Shown here piece after piece: positions 51,479-60,889 of a DNA stretch of 64,000 nucleotides. Each line of letters opens with the position of its first letter. Positions within the stretch are counted from its first letter, which is position 1. Origin of the DNA: Pseudomonas azadiae (GTDB lineage Bacteria; Pseudomonadota; Gammaproteobacteria; Pseudomonadales; Pseudomonadaceae); contig NZ_JAHSTY010000002.1 of the NCBI RefSeq assembly GCF_019145355.1, positions 434,001-498,000 of the forward strand, read 5' to 3'. Below the pieces are notes generated by a model that was not told the origin of the DNA, ran no database searches, and saw only the letters and a program-made list of their open reading frames with translations. A program made the position numbers and the translations under genes.

Positions 51479-52018
51479 ATGAACGCCAAGGCAGATGCGC
51501 CCTTCGTACCCCTGAATATTGCCGTATTGACCGTCAGCGACACCCGTACCCTGGAAACCGATACGTCCGGCCAGGTCTTCGTCGACCGCCTGACCGCCGC
51601 CGGCCACAGGCTGGCCGAGCGCGTGCTGCTCAAGGACGACCTCTACAAGATCCGCGCCCAGGTCGCCCACTGGATCGCCGAAGACGTGGTGCAGGTGGTG
51701 TTGATCACCGGCGGCACCGGTTTCACTGGTCGTGACAGCACGCCTGAAGCCGTGAGTTGCCTGCTGGACAAACAGGTCGACGGGTTTGGCGAGCTGTTCC
51801 GCCAGATTTCCGTGGCCGATATCGGCACCTCCACCGTGCAATCCCGCGCCCTGGCCGGCCTGGCCAACGGGACCCTGGTGTGCTGCCTGCCAGGTTCCAC
51901 CAATGCGGTGCGCACCGGGTGGGATGGCATCCTCGCCGAGCAGTTGGACAACCGCCACCGCCCGTGCAACTTCGTGCCGCACCTCAAACAGGCCGAGCCT
52001 TGTGAATCCCGTGGGTAA
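51479..52018 (+). CDS. moaB: Molybdopterin adenylyltransferase-type protein MoaB
   Basis: A 179-residue protein of the MogA/MoaB family that acts in molybdenum cofactor assembly by adenylylating molybdopterin. Motifs: AVLTVSDTRTLETDTSG at the N terminus, LITGGTGFTGRDSTPEA, and CLPGSTNAVRTGWDGIL. The downstream moeA start lies within its last codons, so the two are translationally coupled. Confidence 0.94.
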   Translation: MNAKADAPFVPLNIAVLTVSDTRTLETDTSGQVFVDRLTAAGHRLAERVLLKDDLYKIRAQVAHWIAEDVVQVVLITGGTGFTGRDSTPEAVSCLLDKQVDGFGELFRQISVADIGTSTVQSRALAGLANGTLVCCLPGSTNAVRTGWDGILAEQLDNRHRPCNFVPHLKQAEPCESRG

Positions 52019-53228
52019 GCCGGGCAAGAGCGGCGCGCTGATGCCGGTCGAAGACGCATTGGGGCAACTGCTGGCCATGGCCGCAGCCGCGCCGATCCGC
52101 GACCGGGAAACCCTGGCGCTGGCCGATTGCGACGGTCGCGTCCTGGCGCAAGACCTGATCTCCACCCTCGACCTGCCACCCTGGCCGAACAGCGCCATGG
52201 ACGGTTACGCCCTGCGCCTGTCGGACTGGACCGGTGAACCGCTGGAGGTCAGCCAGCGCATCTTCGCAGGCGCCGTACCGCTGCCATTGGCCGCAGGCAC
52301 CTGCGCGCGCATCTTCACCGGCGCGCCAGTGCCCGAAGGCGCCGACTGTGTGCAAATGCAGGAAAACACGGTGGTCCATGCTGATGAACGCGTGGGCTTT
52401 ACCGAGCCGTTGCGGGCGGGCCAGAACATACGTCCCCAGGGCCAGGAAACCACCGTCGGCGAATGTGTCTTGTCGGCCGGCACGCGCCTGGGCCCGATCG
52501 AACTGGGCCTCGCCGCTTCACTTGGCCGTGACCGCCTGGAGGTGATCCGCCGCCCACGCGTGGCGGTGCTGTCTACTGGCGACGAGTTGATCGAGCCGGG
52601 CTTGCCGCTGGGCCCCGGCCAGATCTACAACAGCAACCGACGGGTGCTGTGTACATGGCTCACGCGCATGGGCTGCGAAGTGATCGATGCCGGCATCCTG
52701 CCCGATGACCTGGAACACACCCGCACGCGCCTGTCCGAACTGCGCAGCGTCGACCTGATCCTGTCGACCGGTGGTGTGTCGGTGGGCGAGGCGGATTTTC
52801 TCGGTATCGCCCTGCGTGAGGAAGGTGAGCTGGCCCTGTGGAAACTGGCGATCAAGCCGGGCAAGCCGCTGACCTTCGGGCATTTCCGTGGCGTGCCGGT
52901 GATCGGCCTGCCGGGCAATCCGGCGTCGACCCTGGTGACGTTCGCCCTGCTGGCACGCCCTTATCTGCTGCGTCGCCAAGGCGTGCAAGAGGTCGAGCCA
53001 CTGCGCTTTGAAGTGCCGGTGGGGTTCACCTGGCCCAAGCCGGGCAACCGCCGCGAATACCTGCGCGGACGCATCGAGCAGGGCAAGGCGATCATCTACC
53101 GCAACCAGAGTTCCGGCGTGCTGAGAAGTGCAGCGTGGGCGGAGGGGTTTGTGGAAGTGTTGGAAGGCACGACCTTGGAGGTTGGCGACCGGGTCCACTT
53201 CATTCCCCTGAGTGAAGTATTCAACTAA
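52002..53228 (+). CDS. moeA: Molybdopterin molybdenumtransferase MoeA
   Basis: MoeA inserts molybdate into adenylylated molybdopterin. Domains in order: N-terminal MoeA_N with PPWPNSAMDGYAL and IFTGAPVPEGADCVQMQE, the MoCF-binding domain with VLSTGDEL, SNRRVL, DLILSTGGVSVGEADF and GLPGNPASTLVTF, and a C-terminal beta domain. The start is uncertain: GTG at 52002 (408 residues, overlapping moaB by 17 bases), GTG at 52011 or ATG at 52041 (MPVEDALGQLL, 395 residues). All lack a strong ribosome binding site, in keeping with coupling to moaB. Confidence 0.92.
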   Translation: MNPVGKPGKSGALMPVEDALGQLLAMAAAAPIRDRETLALADCDGRVLAQDLISTLDLPPWPNSAMDGYALRLSDWTGEPLEVSQRIFAGAVPLPLAAGTCARIFTGAPVPEGADCVQMQENTVVHADERVGFTEPLRAGQNIRPQGQETTVGECVLSAGTRLGPIELGLAASLGRDRLEVIRRPRVAVLSTGDELIEPGLPLGPGQIYNSNRRVLCTWLTRMGCEVIDAGILPDDLEHTRTRLSELRSVDLILSTGGVSVGEADFLGIALREEGELALWKLAIKPGKPLTFGHFRGVPVIGLPGNPASTLVTFALLARPYLLRRQGVQEVEPLRFEVPVGFTWPKPGNRREYLRGRIEQGKAIIYRNQSSGVLRSAAWAEGFVEVLEGTTLEVGDRVHFIPLSEVFN

Positions 53229-53240
53229 CCCTGCACCTCC

Positions 53241-53468
53241 AAGGTGGGAGCTGGGTACCTACACATCTCTGTAGTGAGCGGGCTTGCCCCGCGCTGGGTG
53301 GCGAAGCCGCCCCAAACCAGGCGACCCGGGCCTCTCTGACACTCGGCGGTGGCTTTGTTGGGGCGGCTTCGCCACCCAGCGCGGGGCAAGCCCGCTCACT
53401 ACAGGAGACTTTCAGCCTTTTAAAGTTTTAGGGACTTAGGGCTAACGCAGGCAAGCCAGCTCCCACAG
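53241..53468. repeat. Composite repeat: type 2 REPIN flanked by type 1 arms
   Basis: A full type 2 pair (53268-53405; CTGTAGTGAGCGGGCTTGCC and its inverse ending CACTACAG) sits between AGGTGGGAGCTGGG (53241-53255) and GCAGGCAAGCCAGCTCCCACA (about 53447-53467), which are the outer arms of a type 1 variant element. The simplest reading is that the type 2 element landed inside a type 1 element. It fills the moeA to FlhB-like gap. Confidence 0.8.
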
Positions 53469-53494
53469 TAGGAGCGATATGAGTCCGATAAAAC

Positions 53495-53824
53495 TCAGTA
53501 ATCATCCCCACGTTCGGTCACGTCGCGCTCGACCGGCGCGGCGTGTGGGTCATACCCCACCGGGAACTTGCCCTTCAGCGTCCACGCAAACGCGATGATC
53601 TCGGCAATCGTGCGGTACAGCTCTTCCGGGATGCTGTCGCCCAGTTCCATGCGCGCCAGCAGCTTCACCAGCTCGGCGTTTTCATAGATGGGCACTTCGT
53701 TTTCCCGCGCCAGCTTCAGGATCGCTTCGGCCAGGGCGTCATCGCCCTTGGCCGTCAGGGTCGGGGCTTGTTGTCCATCGTATTTAAGCGCAATCGCCTG
53801 GCGGGGTGGGTTGCCGTTGTTCAT
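53495..53824 (-). CDS. FlhB-like C-terminal domain protein
   Basis: A 109-residue protein homologous to the cytoplasmic C-terminal domain of the flagellar export switch FlhB: AIALKYDGQQAPTLTAKGDDALAEAILKLARENEVPIYENAELVKLLARMELGDSIPEELY. It lacks the membrane part and the NPTH self-cleavage site, which here reads NPPRQ. It starts in an ATGA overlap with fliK, and FliK is the partner of FlhB in hook-length control, so a role in substrate switching is plausible but inferred. Confidence 0.88.
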   Translation of the reverse strand: MNNGNPPRQAIALKYDGQQAPTLTAKGDDALAEAILKLARENEVPIYENAELVKLLARMELGDSIPEELYRTIAEIIAFAWTLKGKFPVGYDPHAAPVERDVTERGDDY

Positions 53825-55398
53825 GCCGTTTCATCCACCCAGCGTTGCTCCAACCCGGTTTTTGGCCCGCGTGGCGGGGTGCCGAGGTGGCAGTCGAGAT
53901 CGCCGACGTTGAGGCCCGATGTCACCAGGCGTTCGCGCAGGCTGCCCAAGTGGCTTTCGATCAAGCTGGCGGTGAACGGCCGAGTGGCCCACAGCTGGCT
54001 GGACAGTTTGCCCTGGCTCAGTTGCGCCTGGACCTGCAACGGTCCCAGCGGCTCCATGTCGAAGGCCAGTTCGACACGCCAGAGCATCTGCTTGGCGTCT
54101 TTCTTTTCTTTGCGTTCGGGCTGGTCCTTCTCCGGCGCGGGTTCTTCGCGCTGGAACTTGACCTGCAAGGGAACGATGTCCTGCAGGGTGCGCATGGGGA
54201 TTTCCAGTTGCCAAGTGGTTTGCAGGCGGCCGTCGGCGGTGGTGCCGGTCTGCTCCAGGCTCGATAACTGATGGCTCTGTAACCGGGAGATCGCCCCGGC
54301 GGCCAGGCGCAGCAGGTTTTCCAGGTCGCCTTCGCCTTCCAGCTTGCCCATCAGCCGCTCGGGCAGCGGGAAGCTGACCGGCGCCTGCCGTGCGCTGACT
54401 TGGCCAAGGGTATTGAGGGGGCTGCGGACAAAATTGGGCAGCACCTGAGCCAGCGTGTTGGCGGCGAGAATGGCATTCAGGTTGGTGCTGGCGGGCAGGG
54501 CGGGCGCCAGATCGGCGACCAGGCGCAACAAGGCGCCTTTCATGTCCAGCGGCGGTATTTGCGGATTTTGCCCGGCCAGCAATTTGGCCTCCAGGAAGGC
54601 CCCGCTGTTCTGGATTACCTGAGCCAGCACCTTGGGGTTGCTCACCTGTGCCAGGTCCGGCAACGCCGCCAGTAAGCGGTCGGCAGCGCCGCGCAGTTCA
54701 GCGGAGGTGCTGTCGCCGCGCGGCAGGTTCTGCAGGGCGGTGAACACCGCGTCCAGCGAGCCTTGGCGACTTTGCTGGGTGGAGAGTTGCTGGGTGATAG
54801 CCAACTGATCCTTGAGCCCGCTCAACGGCACGAAATTCAGGGTCTGCGCGTTCTGCACCACGGCACTGAGCAAACTGCCCACGCGCAAGGGCTGCGGGCT
54901 TTCCACCGTCAGCGTCGCACCGGCCAGGGCGTTATTGAGTACCGTCACCAGCGACCGGTAGATCGCCGGTTGCGCGGTGCCCTGGGGCAGCATTTGGGTG
55001 GTCAGCACCTTGGCTTGCAGCAGAGTGCCTTCCGGTATCTTGGCGGTATCGATGCGCGTGAGGGCCGCCACATTCGCGCTCAACGCCTGTTGCAGGCTTA
55101 GGGTCAGGTTGCCGGCGGGCGTCTGGCTCACCGCCACGTTACTGCCCAGCGGCAAGGGTTGGGCGCTGCTGGCCTGCACCAGGGTCTGGCGGCCGCCTTC
55201 CAGGGTCAGCTTGAGCAGCAACTGAAAAGCTTCACCGCCTTGCTTGAGGGCGATGACTTCGGCATTCGCGGTTTTCCCGGGGTCAATCAAGCCGATCTGC
55301 GGCTCCAGCAATTTCAGCAAGGCGCCTGCCGCAGGCGCGGGCGTTTGCCCGGCGGCCGGCGTGGGAGCAAGCGTAGGAAGGTTGATTTCACCGGTCAT
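53821..55398 (-). CDS. fliK: Flagellar hook-length control protein FliK
   Basis: FliK is the secreted ruler that measures the hook and switches export through FlhB. The 525-residue protein has a long Ala/Gln/Leu-rich N-terminal ruler region and a C-terminal Flg_hook domain (AFDMEPLGPLQVQAQLSQGKLSSQLWATRPFTASLIESHLGSLRERL). It is longer than E. coli FliK and contains many repeated hydrophobic-Ala blocks. The start MTGEINLPTLAPTPAAGQ at 55398 was chosen over upstream ATG codons. It is the first gene of a pair with the FlhB-like gene, away from other flagellar genes, and divergent from the ccm operon. A second FliK may exist elsewhere. Confidence 0.85.
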   Translation of the reverse strand: MTGEINLPTLAPTPAAGQTPAPAAGALLKLLEPQIGLIDPGKTANAEVIALKQGGEAFQLLLKLTLEGGRQTLVQASSAQPLPLGSNVAVSQTPAGNLTLSLQQALSANVAALTRIDTAKIPEGTLLQAKVLTTQMLPQGTAQPAIYRSLVTVLNNALAGATLTVESPQPLRVGSLLSAVVQNAQTLNFVPLSGLKDQLAITQQLSTQQSRQGSLDAVFTALQNLPRGDSTSAELRGAADRLLAALPDLAQVSNPKVLAQVIQNSGAFLEAKLLAGQNPQIPPLDMKGALLRLVADLAPALPASTNLNAILAANTLAQVLPNFVRSPLNTLGQVSARQAPVSFPLPERLMGKLEGEGDLENLLRLAAGAISRLQSHQLSSLEQTGTTADGRLQTTWQLEIPMRTLQDIVPLQVKFQREEPAPEKDQPERKEKKDAKQMLWRVELAFDMEPLGPLQVQAQLSQGKLSSQLWATRPFTASLIESHLGSLRERLVTSGLNVGDLDCHLGTPPRGPKTGLEQRWVDETA

Positions 55399-55450
55399 CG
55401 TGCGCATCGTCTCTGGGGAAATTGCCCTCTTTAGCGTAGGGCATCGCATG

Positions 55451-55558
55451 TATAATGCCGCCCGTCTGCAAAGAGAGCGCTAAAAACCTCACAACTATTT
55501 GATCCAGCTCTCTAAAATCGGTCGCCAAAGCCGTTATTGTGCTTCTTTCTATAACGGC
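55451..55558 (+). promoter_or_regulatory. Likely ccm promoter and leader hairpin
   Basis: TATAAT at 55451-55456 (preceded by TG) is a consensus -10 box; no good -35 is seen at 17 bases. In the transcribed leader GCCGTTAT (55530-55537) pairs with ATAACGGC (55551-55558) around a 13-base pyrimidine-rich loop, 40 bases before the ccmA start. Confidence 0.5.
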
Positions 55559-55598
55559 CGCTGCACCGCCGACTTGAACCGTAAAGGCCCGCGATCTC

Positions 55599-56234
55599 TT
55601 GACCAGCCCTCTTCTTGAAGCCGTAGCGCTCTCCTGTGAACGCGACCTGCGCCTGCTGTTCGAGCACCTCGAGCTGCGCCTGGCGGGCGGCGACATGGTG
55701 CAGGTCAGCGGCCCCAACGGCAGCGGCAAGACCAGTTTGCTGCGCCTGCTGGCCGGGTTGATGCAGCCGACGGCCGGTGAGGTTCGACTCAACGGCAAGC
55801 CCCTCGACCAACAGCGCACCGCACTGGCGCGCAACCTTGTATGGATCGGCCACGCCGCCGGTATCAAGGACGTGCTCACCGCCGAAGAAAACCTCAGTTG
55901 GCTCGGCGCCCTGCATCATCGCGCTTCCCGTGAAGCCATCTGGCAGGCCCTCGCCGCCGTCGGCCTCAAGGGCTTCGAAGACGTTCCCTGCCATACCCTG
56001 TCCGCCGGCCAACAGCGCCGCGTAGCCCTGGCGCGCTTATACCTGCCGGGTCCGTCGTTGTGGATTCTCGACGAACCTTTCACTGCGCTCGACAAGCACG
56101 GCGTCGCCCAGTTGGAAGAGCACCTGGCCCGGCACTGCGAGCAGGGCGGCCTGGTGGTGCTCACCACGCATCACACACTGGCGCGCGTGCCCGCCGGTTA
56201 CCGTGACCTGGACCTGGGACGGTGGTCGCCATGA
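55599..56234 (+). CDS. ccmA: Heme exporter ATPase CcmA
   Basis: ATPase of the CcmABCD complex that releases holo-CcmE during cytochrome c maturation. The 211-residue protein has Walker [10 protein letters not shown], signature [14 protein letters not shown] and Walker [13 protein letters not shown]. The start is TTG at 55599 ([21 protein letters not shown]); there is no closer ATG that keeps the N-terminal strand. Its TGA overlaps the ccmB ATG. First gene of a nine-gene ccm operon. Confidence 0.95.
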   Translation: MTSPLLEAVALSCERDLRLLFEHLELRLAGGDMVQVSGPNGSGKTSLLRLLAGLMQPTAGEVRLNGKPLDQQRTALARNLVWIGHAAGIKDVLTAEENLSWLGALHHRASREAIWQALAAVGLKGFEDVPCHTLSAGQQRRVALARLYLPGPSLWILDEPFTALDKHGVAQLEEHLARHCEQGGLVVLTTHHTLARVPAGYRDLDLGRWSP

Positions 56235-56899
56235 GTGTGTTCGGTCTGTTGGTCGCCCGTGAAGCACGCCTGTTGTGTCGTCGCCCGGCCGAGTTGGCCA
56301 ACCCGCTGGTATTCTTTGCCATTGTGATCGCGTTGTTCCCGTTGGCGGTCGGCCCGGAGACTAAACTGTTGCAAACCTTGTCCCCGGGACTGGTGTGGGT
56401 CGCCGCGCTTTTATCGGTGCTGCTCTCGCTGGACGGGCTGTTTCGCAGCGATTTCGAAGACGGTTCCCTCGAACAGTGGGTCCTTTCGCCGCACCCGCTG
56501 CCACTTCTGGTACTGGCCAAGGTACTGGCACACTGGGCTTTTTCCGGACTGGCGCTGGTGCTGCTCTCACCGTTGCTGGCGATGATGCTAGGGTTGCCCA
56601 CCGAGTGCCTGCCGGTGTTGCTCCTGTCTTTATTGCTCGGCACGCCAACCCTGAGCCTGTTGGGCGCGGTGGGTGCGGCATTGACCGTGGGCTTGAAGCG
56701 CGGTGGCCTGCTGCTGGCCCTGCTGATCTTGCCTTTGTATATCCCGGTGTTGATCCTGGGCAGCGGCGCTTTGCAAGCCGCGCTCATGGGCATGCCGGCG
56801 ACCGGTTATCTCTTGTGGCTTGGCAGCCTGACCGCCCTGGCGGTAACCCTGACACCCTTTGCTATAGCGGCCGGCCTGAAGATCAGCGTCGGCGAATAA
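56231..56899 (+). CDS. ccmB: Heme exporter permease CcmB
   Basis: A 222-residue membrane protein with six helices; N terminus [22 protein letters not shown] and [21 protein letters not shown] are conserved in CcmB. It forms the permease with CcmC and the ATPase CcmA. Overlaps ccmA by four bases. Confidence 0.95.
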   Translation: MSVFGLLVAREARLLCRRPAELANPLVFFAIVIALFPLAVGPETKLLQTLSPGLVWVAALLSVLLSLDGLFRSDFEDGSLEQWVLSPHPLPLLVLAKVLAHWAFSGLALVLLSPLLAMMLGLPTECLPVLLLSLLLGTPTLSLLGAVGAALTVGLKRGGLLLALLILPLYIPVLILGSGALQAALMGMPATGYLLWLGSLTALAVTLTPFAIAAGLKISVGE

Positions 56900-56983
56900 T
56901 GAGGTCTGACCAAGCGTTATGCCTGGTCAGTAAAGACCCTAGGCTTCTTGCAACGGCAAGAAGCACCCGTGATGGAAACAGCA

Positions 56984-57739
56984 ATGAACTGGACCTGGTT
57001 TCACAAGCTCGGCTCGCCCAAATGGTTCTATGGCATCAGCGGCAAGCTGCTGCCGTGGTTGAGTGTCGCCGCGATGTTACTGATCGGCATCGGCCTGGTC
57101 TGGGGCCTGGCCTTCGCGCCGCCGGACTACCAGCAAGGCAACAGCTTTCGCATCATCTATATCCACGTGCCCGCCGCGATGCTGGCGCAGTCCTGCTACG
57201 TGATGCTGGCGGTGTGCGGCATCGTCGGCCTGGTCTGGAAGATGAAGCTTGCGGACGTCGCCCTGCAGTGCGCCGCGCCCATCGGTGCGTGGATGACTGC
57301 CGTGGCGCTGGTCACCGGTGCGATCTGGGGCAAGCCCACCTGGGGGTCGTGGTGGGTGTGGGATGCGCGACTAACGTCCATGTTGATCCTGCTGTTCCTG
57401 TACTTCGGTCTGATTGCCCTGGGCAACGCAATCAGCAATCGTGACAGCGCCGCCAAGGCCTGTGCGGTGCTGGCGATTGTCGGCGTCATCAACATCCCGA
57501 TCATCAAGTACTCGGTGGAGTGGTGGAACACCCTGCACCAGGGCGCCACCTTCACCCTCACCGAAAAACCGGCGATGCCCGTGGAGATGTGGGCGCCGCT
57601 GCTGCTGATGGTGCTGGGGTTCTATTGCTTCTTCGGCGCGGTGCTGCTGATGCGCATGCGCCTTGAAGTGCTCAAGCGCGAAGCCCGGGCCAGTTGGGTC
57701 AAGGCCGAAGTGCAAAACAGCCTGGAGGCGCACGCATGA
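56984..57739 (+). CDS. ccmC: Heme transporter subunit CcmC
   Basis: CcmC presents heme to CcmE in the periplasm. The 251-residue protein has six helices, the tryptophan-rich heme-binding motif [18 protein letters not shown] and flanking conserved His residues ([10 protein letters not shown] and [10 protein letters not shown]). Start [15 protein letters not shown] at 56984 matches the E. coli length (245); an ATG at 56972 is possible. Overlaps ccmD by four bases. Confidence 0.96.
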   Translation: MNWTWFHKLGSPKWFYGISGKLLPWLSVAAMLLIGIGLVWGLAFAPPDYQQGNSFRIIYIHVPAAMLAQSCYVMLAVCGIVGLVWKMKLADVALQCAAPIGAWMTAVALVTGAIWGKPTWGSWWVWDARLTSMLILLFLYFGLIALGNAISNRDSAAKACAVLAIVGVINIPIIKYSVEWWNTLHQGATFTLTEKPAMPVEMWAPLLLMVLGFYCFFGAVLLMRMRLEVLKREARASWVKAEVQNSLEAHA

Positions 57740-57912
57740 GTTTTGCGTCTTTCAGTGAATTTATCGCCATGGGCCATCACGGCCTGTATGTCTGGACGGC
57801 CTATGGCATCTGCCTGGCGGTGCTGGCCCTCAACGTCGCCGCGCCGATCCTGGCCCGCAAGCGTTACCTGCAACAAGAGGCGCGTCGTCTGCGCCGGGAG
57901 ACTGAAAAGTGA
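57736..57912 (+). CDS. ccmD: Heme exporter small subunit CcmD
   Basis: A 58-residue single-helix protein: [35 protein letters not shown], then a basic C terminus. The conserved GxxGxYVW pattern identifies CcmD, which stabilises the CcmABC-CcmE complex. Overlaps both ccmC and ccmE by four bases. Confidence 0.94.
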   Translation: MSFASFSEFIAMGHHGLYVWTAYGICLAVLALNVAAPILARKRYLQQEARRLRRETEK

Positions 57913-58364
57913 ATCCGCTGCGTAGAAAGCGTCTGTTGATCATCCTTGCCATCCTGGCCGGCGTCGGCATCGCCGTGGCCCTGGCCTTGAGCGCCTTGCA
58001 GCAGAACATCAACCTGTTCTACACCCCGACCCAGATCGCTAACGGCGAAGCGCCCGTCGATACGCGCATCCGCGCCGGCGGCATGGTGGAGAAGGGCTCC
58101 TTGAAGCGTTCCGGCGATTCCCTGGACGTGACCTTCGTGGTCACCGACTTCAGCAGATCCGTGACCATCACCTACCGCGGCATCCTCCCGGACCTGTTCC
58201 GCGAAGGCCAGGGCATCGTCGCCCTGGGCAAGCTCAACGCCGACGGCGTGGTGGTGGCCGACGAGGTCCTGGCCAAGCACGATGAAAAATACATGCCGCC
58301 GGAAGTGACCAAGGCGCTCAAAGACAGCGGCCAATCGGCTCCCACCCCTGCGAAGGAGGGCTAA
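57909..58364 (+). CDS. ccmE: Heme chaperone CcmE
   Basis: CcmE carries heme covalently in the periplasm to CcmF. The 151-residue protein has an N-terminal anchor ([23 protein letters not shown]), an OB-fold and the heme-binding motif [12 protein letters not shown], with His124 as the covalent site and Tyr128 as axial ligand. The start codon is GTG at 57909, overlapping ccmD as GTGA. Confidence 0.96.
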   Translation: MNPLRRKRLLIILAILAGVGIAVALALSALQQNINLFYTPTQIANGEAPVDTRIRAGGMVEKGSLKRSGDSLDVTFVVTDFSRSVTITYRGILPDLFREGQGIVALGKLNADGVVVADEVLAKHDEKYMPPEVTKALKDSGQSAPTPAKEG

Positions 58365-58367
58365 GTG

Positions 58368-60356
58368 ATGACGTCCGCATTGTTCATTCCGGAACTGGGC
58401 CAGTTGGCGATGATCCTCGCCCTGTGCTTTGCCATGGTCCAGGCCGTGGTGCCGTTGCTCGGCGCCTGGCGCGGCGACCGCCTGTGGATGAGCCTGGCGC
58501 AGCCGGCCGCCTGGGGCCAGTTCGCCTTCCTGTTGTTCGCGTTCGGTTGCCTGACCTACGCCTTCATGACCGACGACTTTTCCGTCGCCTATGTCGCCAA
58601 TAACTCCAACAGCGCCTTGCCGTGGTACTACAAGTTCAGCGCCGTGTGGGGCGCCCACGAAGGCTCGTTGCTGCTATGGGCGCTGATCCTCGGCGGCTGG
58701 ACCTTCGCCGTGTCGGTGTTCTCGCGGCAGCTGCCGCAAGTCATGCTGGCGCGGGTGCTGGCGGTGATGGGCATGATCAGCATCGGCTTCCTGCTGTTCC
58801 TGATCATGACCTCCAACCCGTTCAGCCGCATCCTGCCGCAGATCCCGGTGGACGGTCACGACCTCAACCCGCTGCTGCAGGACATCGGCCTGATCGTGCA
58901 CCCGCCGATGCTCTACATGGGCTACGTGGGGTTCTCGGTGGCGTTCGCCTTTGCCATCGCCGCCTTGCTCGGCGGGCGCCTGGATGCGGCCTGGGCGCGC
59001 TGGTCGCGGCCGTGGACCATCGTCGCCTGGGCATTCCTCGGCATTGGCATTACCTTGGGCTCGTGGTGGGCCTACTACGAACTCGGCTGGGGCGGCTGGT
59101 GGTTCTGGGACCCGGTGGAAAACGCCTCCTTCATGCCCTGGCTGGTCGGCACCGCCTTGATTCACTCGCTGGCCGTCACCGAAAAGCGCGGCGTGTTCAA
59201 GAGCTGGACCGTGCTGCTGGCCATCGCCGCGTTTTCCCTCAGCCTGCTCGGCACTTTCCTCGTGCGCTCGGGCGTGCTGACGTCGGTGCATGCCTTTGCG
59301 TCTGACCCGGCGCGCGGCGTGTTCATCCTGATCTTCCTGCTGTTTGTGGTCGGCGGTTCCCTTACCTTGTTCGCGTTGCGTGCGCCGGTGGTCAAGAGCC
59401 AGGTCGGCTTCAACCTGTGGTCGCGGGAAACCCTGCTGCTGGGCAACAACCTGGTGCTGGTGGTGGCGGCGTCGATGATCCTGCTCGGTACCCTGTATCC
59501 GCTGGTGCTGGATGCCTTGAGCGGCGCTAAATTGTCGGTCGGCCCGCCGTACTTCAACGCGCTGTTTATTCCGTTGATGGGCCTGTTGATGGTGGTGATG
59601 GCCGTCGGCATGCTGGTGCGCTGGAAAGACACCCCGGTCAAATGGCTGGCAGGCATGCTGATGCCGGTATTGCTGGGCAGTGTAGCCCTGGCGGTGATCG
59701 CAGGTGTAGCGTATGGCGACTTCAACTGGGCGGTGCTTGCGACCTTCCTGCTTGCTGCGTGGGTGTTGCTGGCGGGCGTGCGCGACATTTTCGACAAGAC
59801 CCGTCACAAAGGCCTGCTCAAAGGTCTGCCGACTTTGACCCGCAGTTACTGGGGCATGCAGATCGCCCATATCGGCATCGCCGTGTGCGCCCTGGGCGTG
59901 GTGCTTTCCAGCCAGAACAGTGCCGAGCGCGACCTGCGCCTGGCGCCGGGTGAGTCCATGGACCTGGGCGGTTATCAGTTCATTTTTGAAGGTGCCAAGC
60001 ACTTTGAAGGCCCTAACTTCACGTCAGACAAAGGCACCGTGCGCGTCGTGCGCAATGGCAAGGAAATCGCCGTGCTGCACCCGGAAAAACGCCTGTACAC
60101 CGTGCAGAGCTCGATGATGACTGAAGCGGGGATCGACGCCGGCTTCACCCGTGACCTCTACGTGGCCTTGGGTGAACCCCTGGGCGAGGGCGCATGGGCA
60201 GTGCGGGTGCATGTGAAGCCGTTCGTGCGCTGGATCTGGTTCGGCGGTTTGCTCACAGGCGTCGGTGGTTTGCTCGCGGCGTTGGACCGGCGTTATCGGG
60301 TCAAGGTCAAGAGCCGGGTGCGTGAAGCCCTCGGCATGCAAGGAGCGGCGGTATGA
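58368..60356 (+). CDS. ccmF: Heme lyase subunit CcmF
   Basis: The 662-residue membrane protein that attaches heme to apocytochrome c with CcmH and CcmI. About fourteen helices; the tryptophan-rich WWD motif is WGGWWFWDPVENASFMPWL, with the conserved His pairs in WGAHEGSLLLW, IVHPPMLYMGY and LIHSLAVTE. ATG at 58368 is used; GTG at 58365 directly ahead is possible. Its end overlaps ccmG by four bases. Confidence 0.97.
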   Translation: MTSALFIPELGQLAMILALCFAMVQAVVPLLGAWRGDRLWMSLAQPAAWGQFAFLLFAFGCLTYAFMTDDFSVAYVANNSNSALPWYYKFSAVWGAHEGSLLLWALILGGWTFAVSVFSRQLPQVMLARVLAVMGMISIGFLLFLIMTSNPFSRILPQIPVDGHDLNPLLQDIGLIVHPPMLYMGYVGFSVAFAFAIAALLGGRLDAAWARWSRPWTIVAWAFLGIGITLGSWWAYYELGWGGWWFWDPVENASFMPWLVGTALIHSLAVTEKRGVFKSWTVLLAIAAFSLSLLGTFLVRSGVLTSVHAFASDPARGVFILIFLLFVVGGSLTLFALRAPVVKSQVGFNLWSRETLLLGNNLVLVVAASMILLGTLYPLVLDALSGAKLSVGPPYFNALFIPLMGLLMVVMAVGMLVRWKDTPVKWLAGMLMPVLLGSVALAVIAGVAYGDFNWAVLATFLLAAWVLLAGVRDIFDKTRHKGLLKGLPTLTRSYWGMQIAHIGIAVCALGVVLSSQNSAERDLRLAPGESMDLGGYQFIFEGAKHFEGPNFTSDKGTVRVVRNGKEIAVLHPEKRLYTVQSSMMTEAGIDAGFTRDLYVALGEPLGEGAWAVRVHVKPFVRWIWFGGLLTGVGGLLAALDRRYRVKVKSRVREALGMQGAAV

Positions 60357-60889
60357 AGCGTTGGTTGATGGTCGTGCCGCTGGCGTTGTTTCTGGTGGTG
60401 GCCGTGTTTTTGTATCGCGGGCTTTACCTGGACCCGGCCGAGTTGCCCTCGGCGATGATCGGCAAGCCGTTCCCGGCGTTTTCGCTGCCGACCGTGCAGG
60501 GCGACAAGACCGTGACCGAGGCCGATCTGCTTGGCAAGCCGGCGCTGGTCAACGTGTGGGGCACCTGGTGCATTTCCTGCCGCGTCGAGCACCCGGTGCT
60601 GAACAAGCTGGCCGAAAAGGGCGTGGTGATCTACGGCATCAACTACAAGGACGACAACGCGGCGGCCTTGAAGTGGCTGGCCGAGTTCCACAACCCGTAT
60701 CAACTGGATATCCGCGATGAAGACGGCAGCCTCGGCTTGAATCTCGGCGTCTATGGCGCGCCGGAAACCTTCTTTATCGACGCCAAGGGCGTGATCCGGG
60801 ACAAGTATGTCGGTGTGATCGACGAGGCCGTATGGCGCGAACAACTGGCCGCCAAGTACCAGGCGCTGGTCGATGAGGCCAAACCATGA
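60353..60889 (+). CDS. ccmG: Thiol-disulfide oxidoreductase CcmG (DsbE)
   Basis: A 178-residue membrane-anchored periplasmic thioredoxin-like protein that reduces apocytochrome c or CcmH. Anchor at residues 4-21, redox motif WGTWCISCRVEHP, and the cis-Pro region YGAPETFFIDAKG. The CISC pair differs from the CxPC form common in E. coli DsbE. Overlaps ccmF and ccmH by four bases each. Confidence 0.95.
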   Translation: MKRWLMVVPLALFLVVAVFLYRGLYLDPAELPSAMIGKPFPAFSLPTVQGDKTVTEADLLGKPALVNVWGTWCISCRVEHPVLNKLAEKGVVIYGINYKDDNAAALKWLAEFHNPYQLDIRDEDGSLGLNLGVYGAPETFFIDAKGVIRDKYVGVIDEAVWREQLAAKYQALVDEAKP

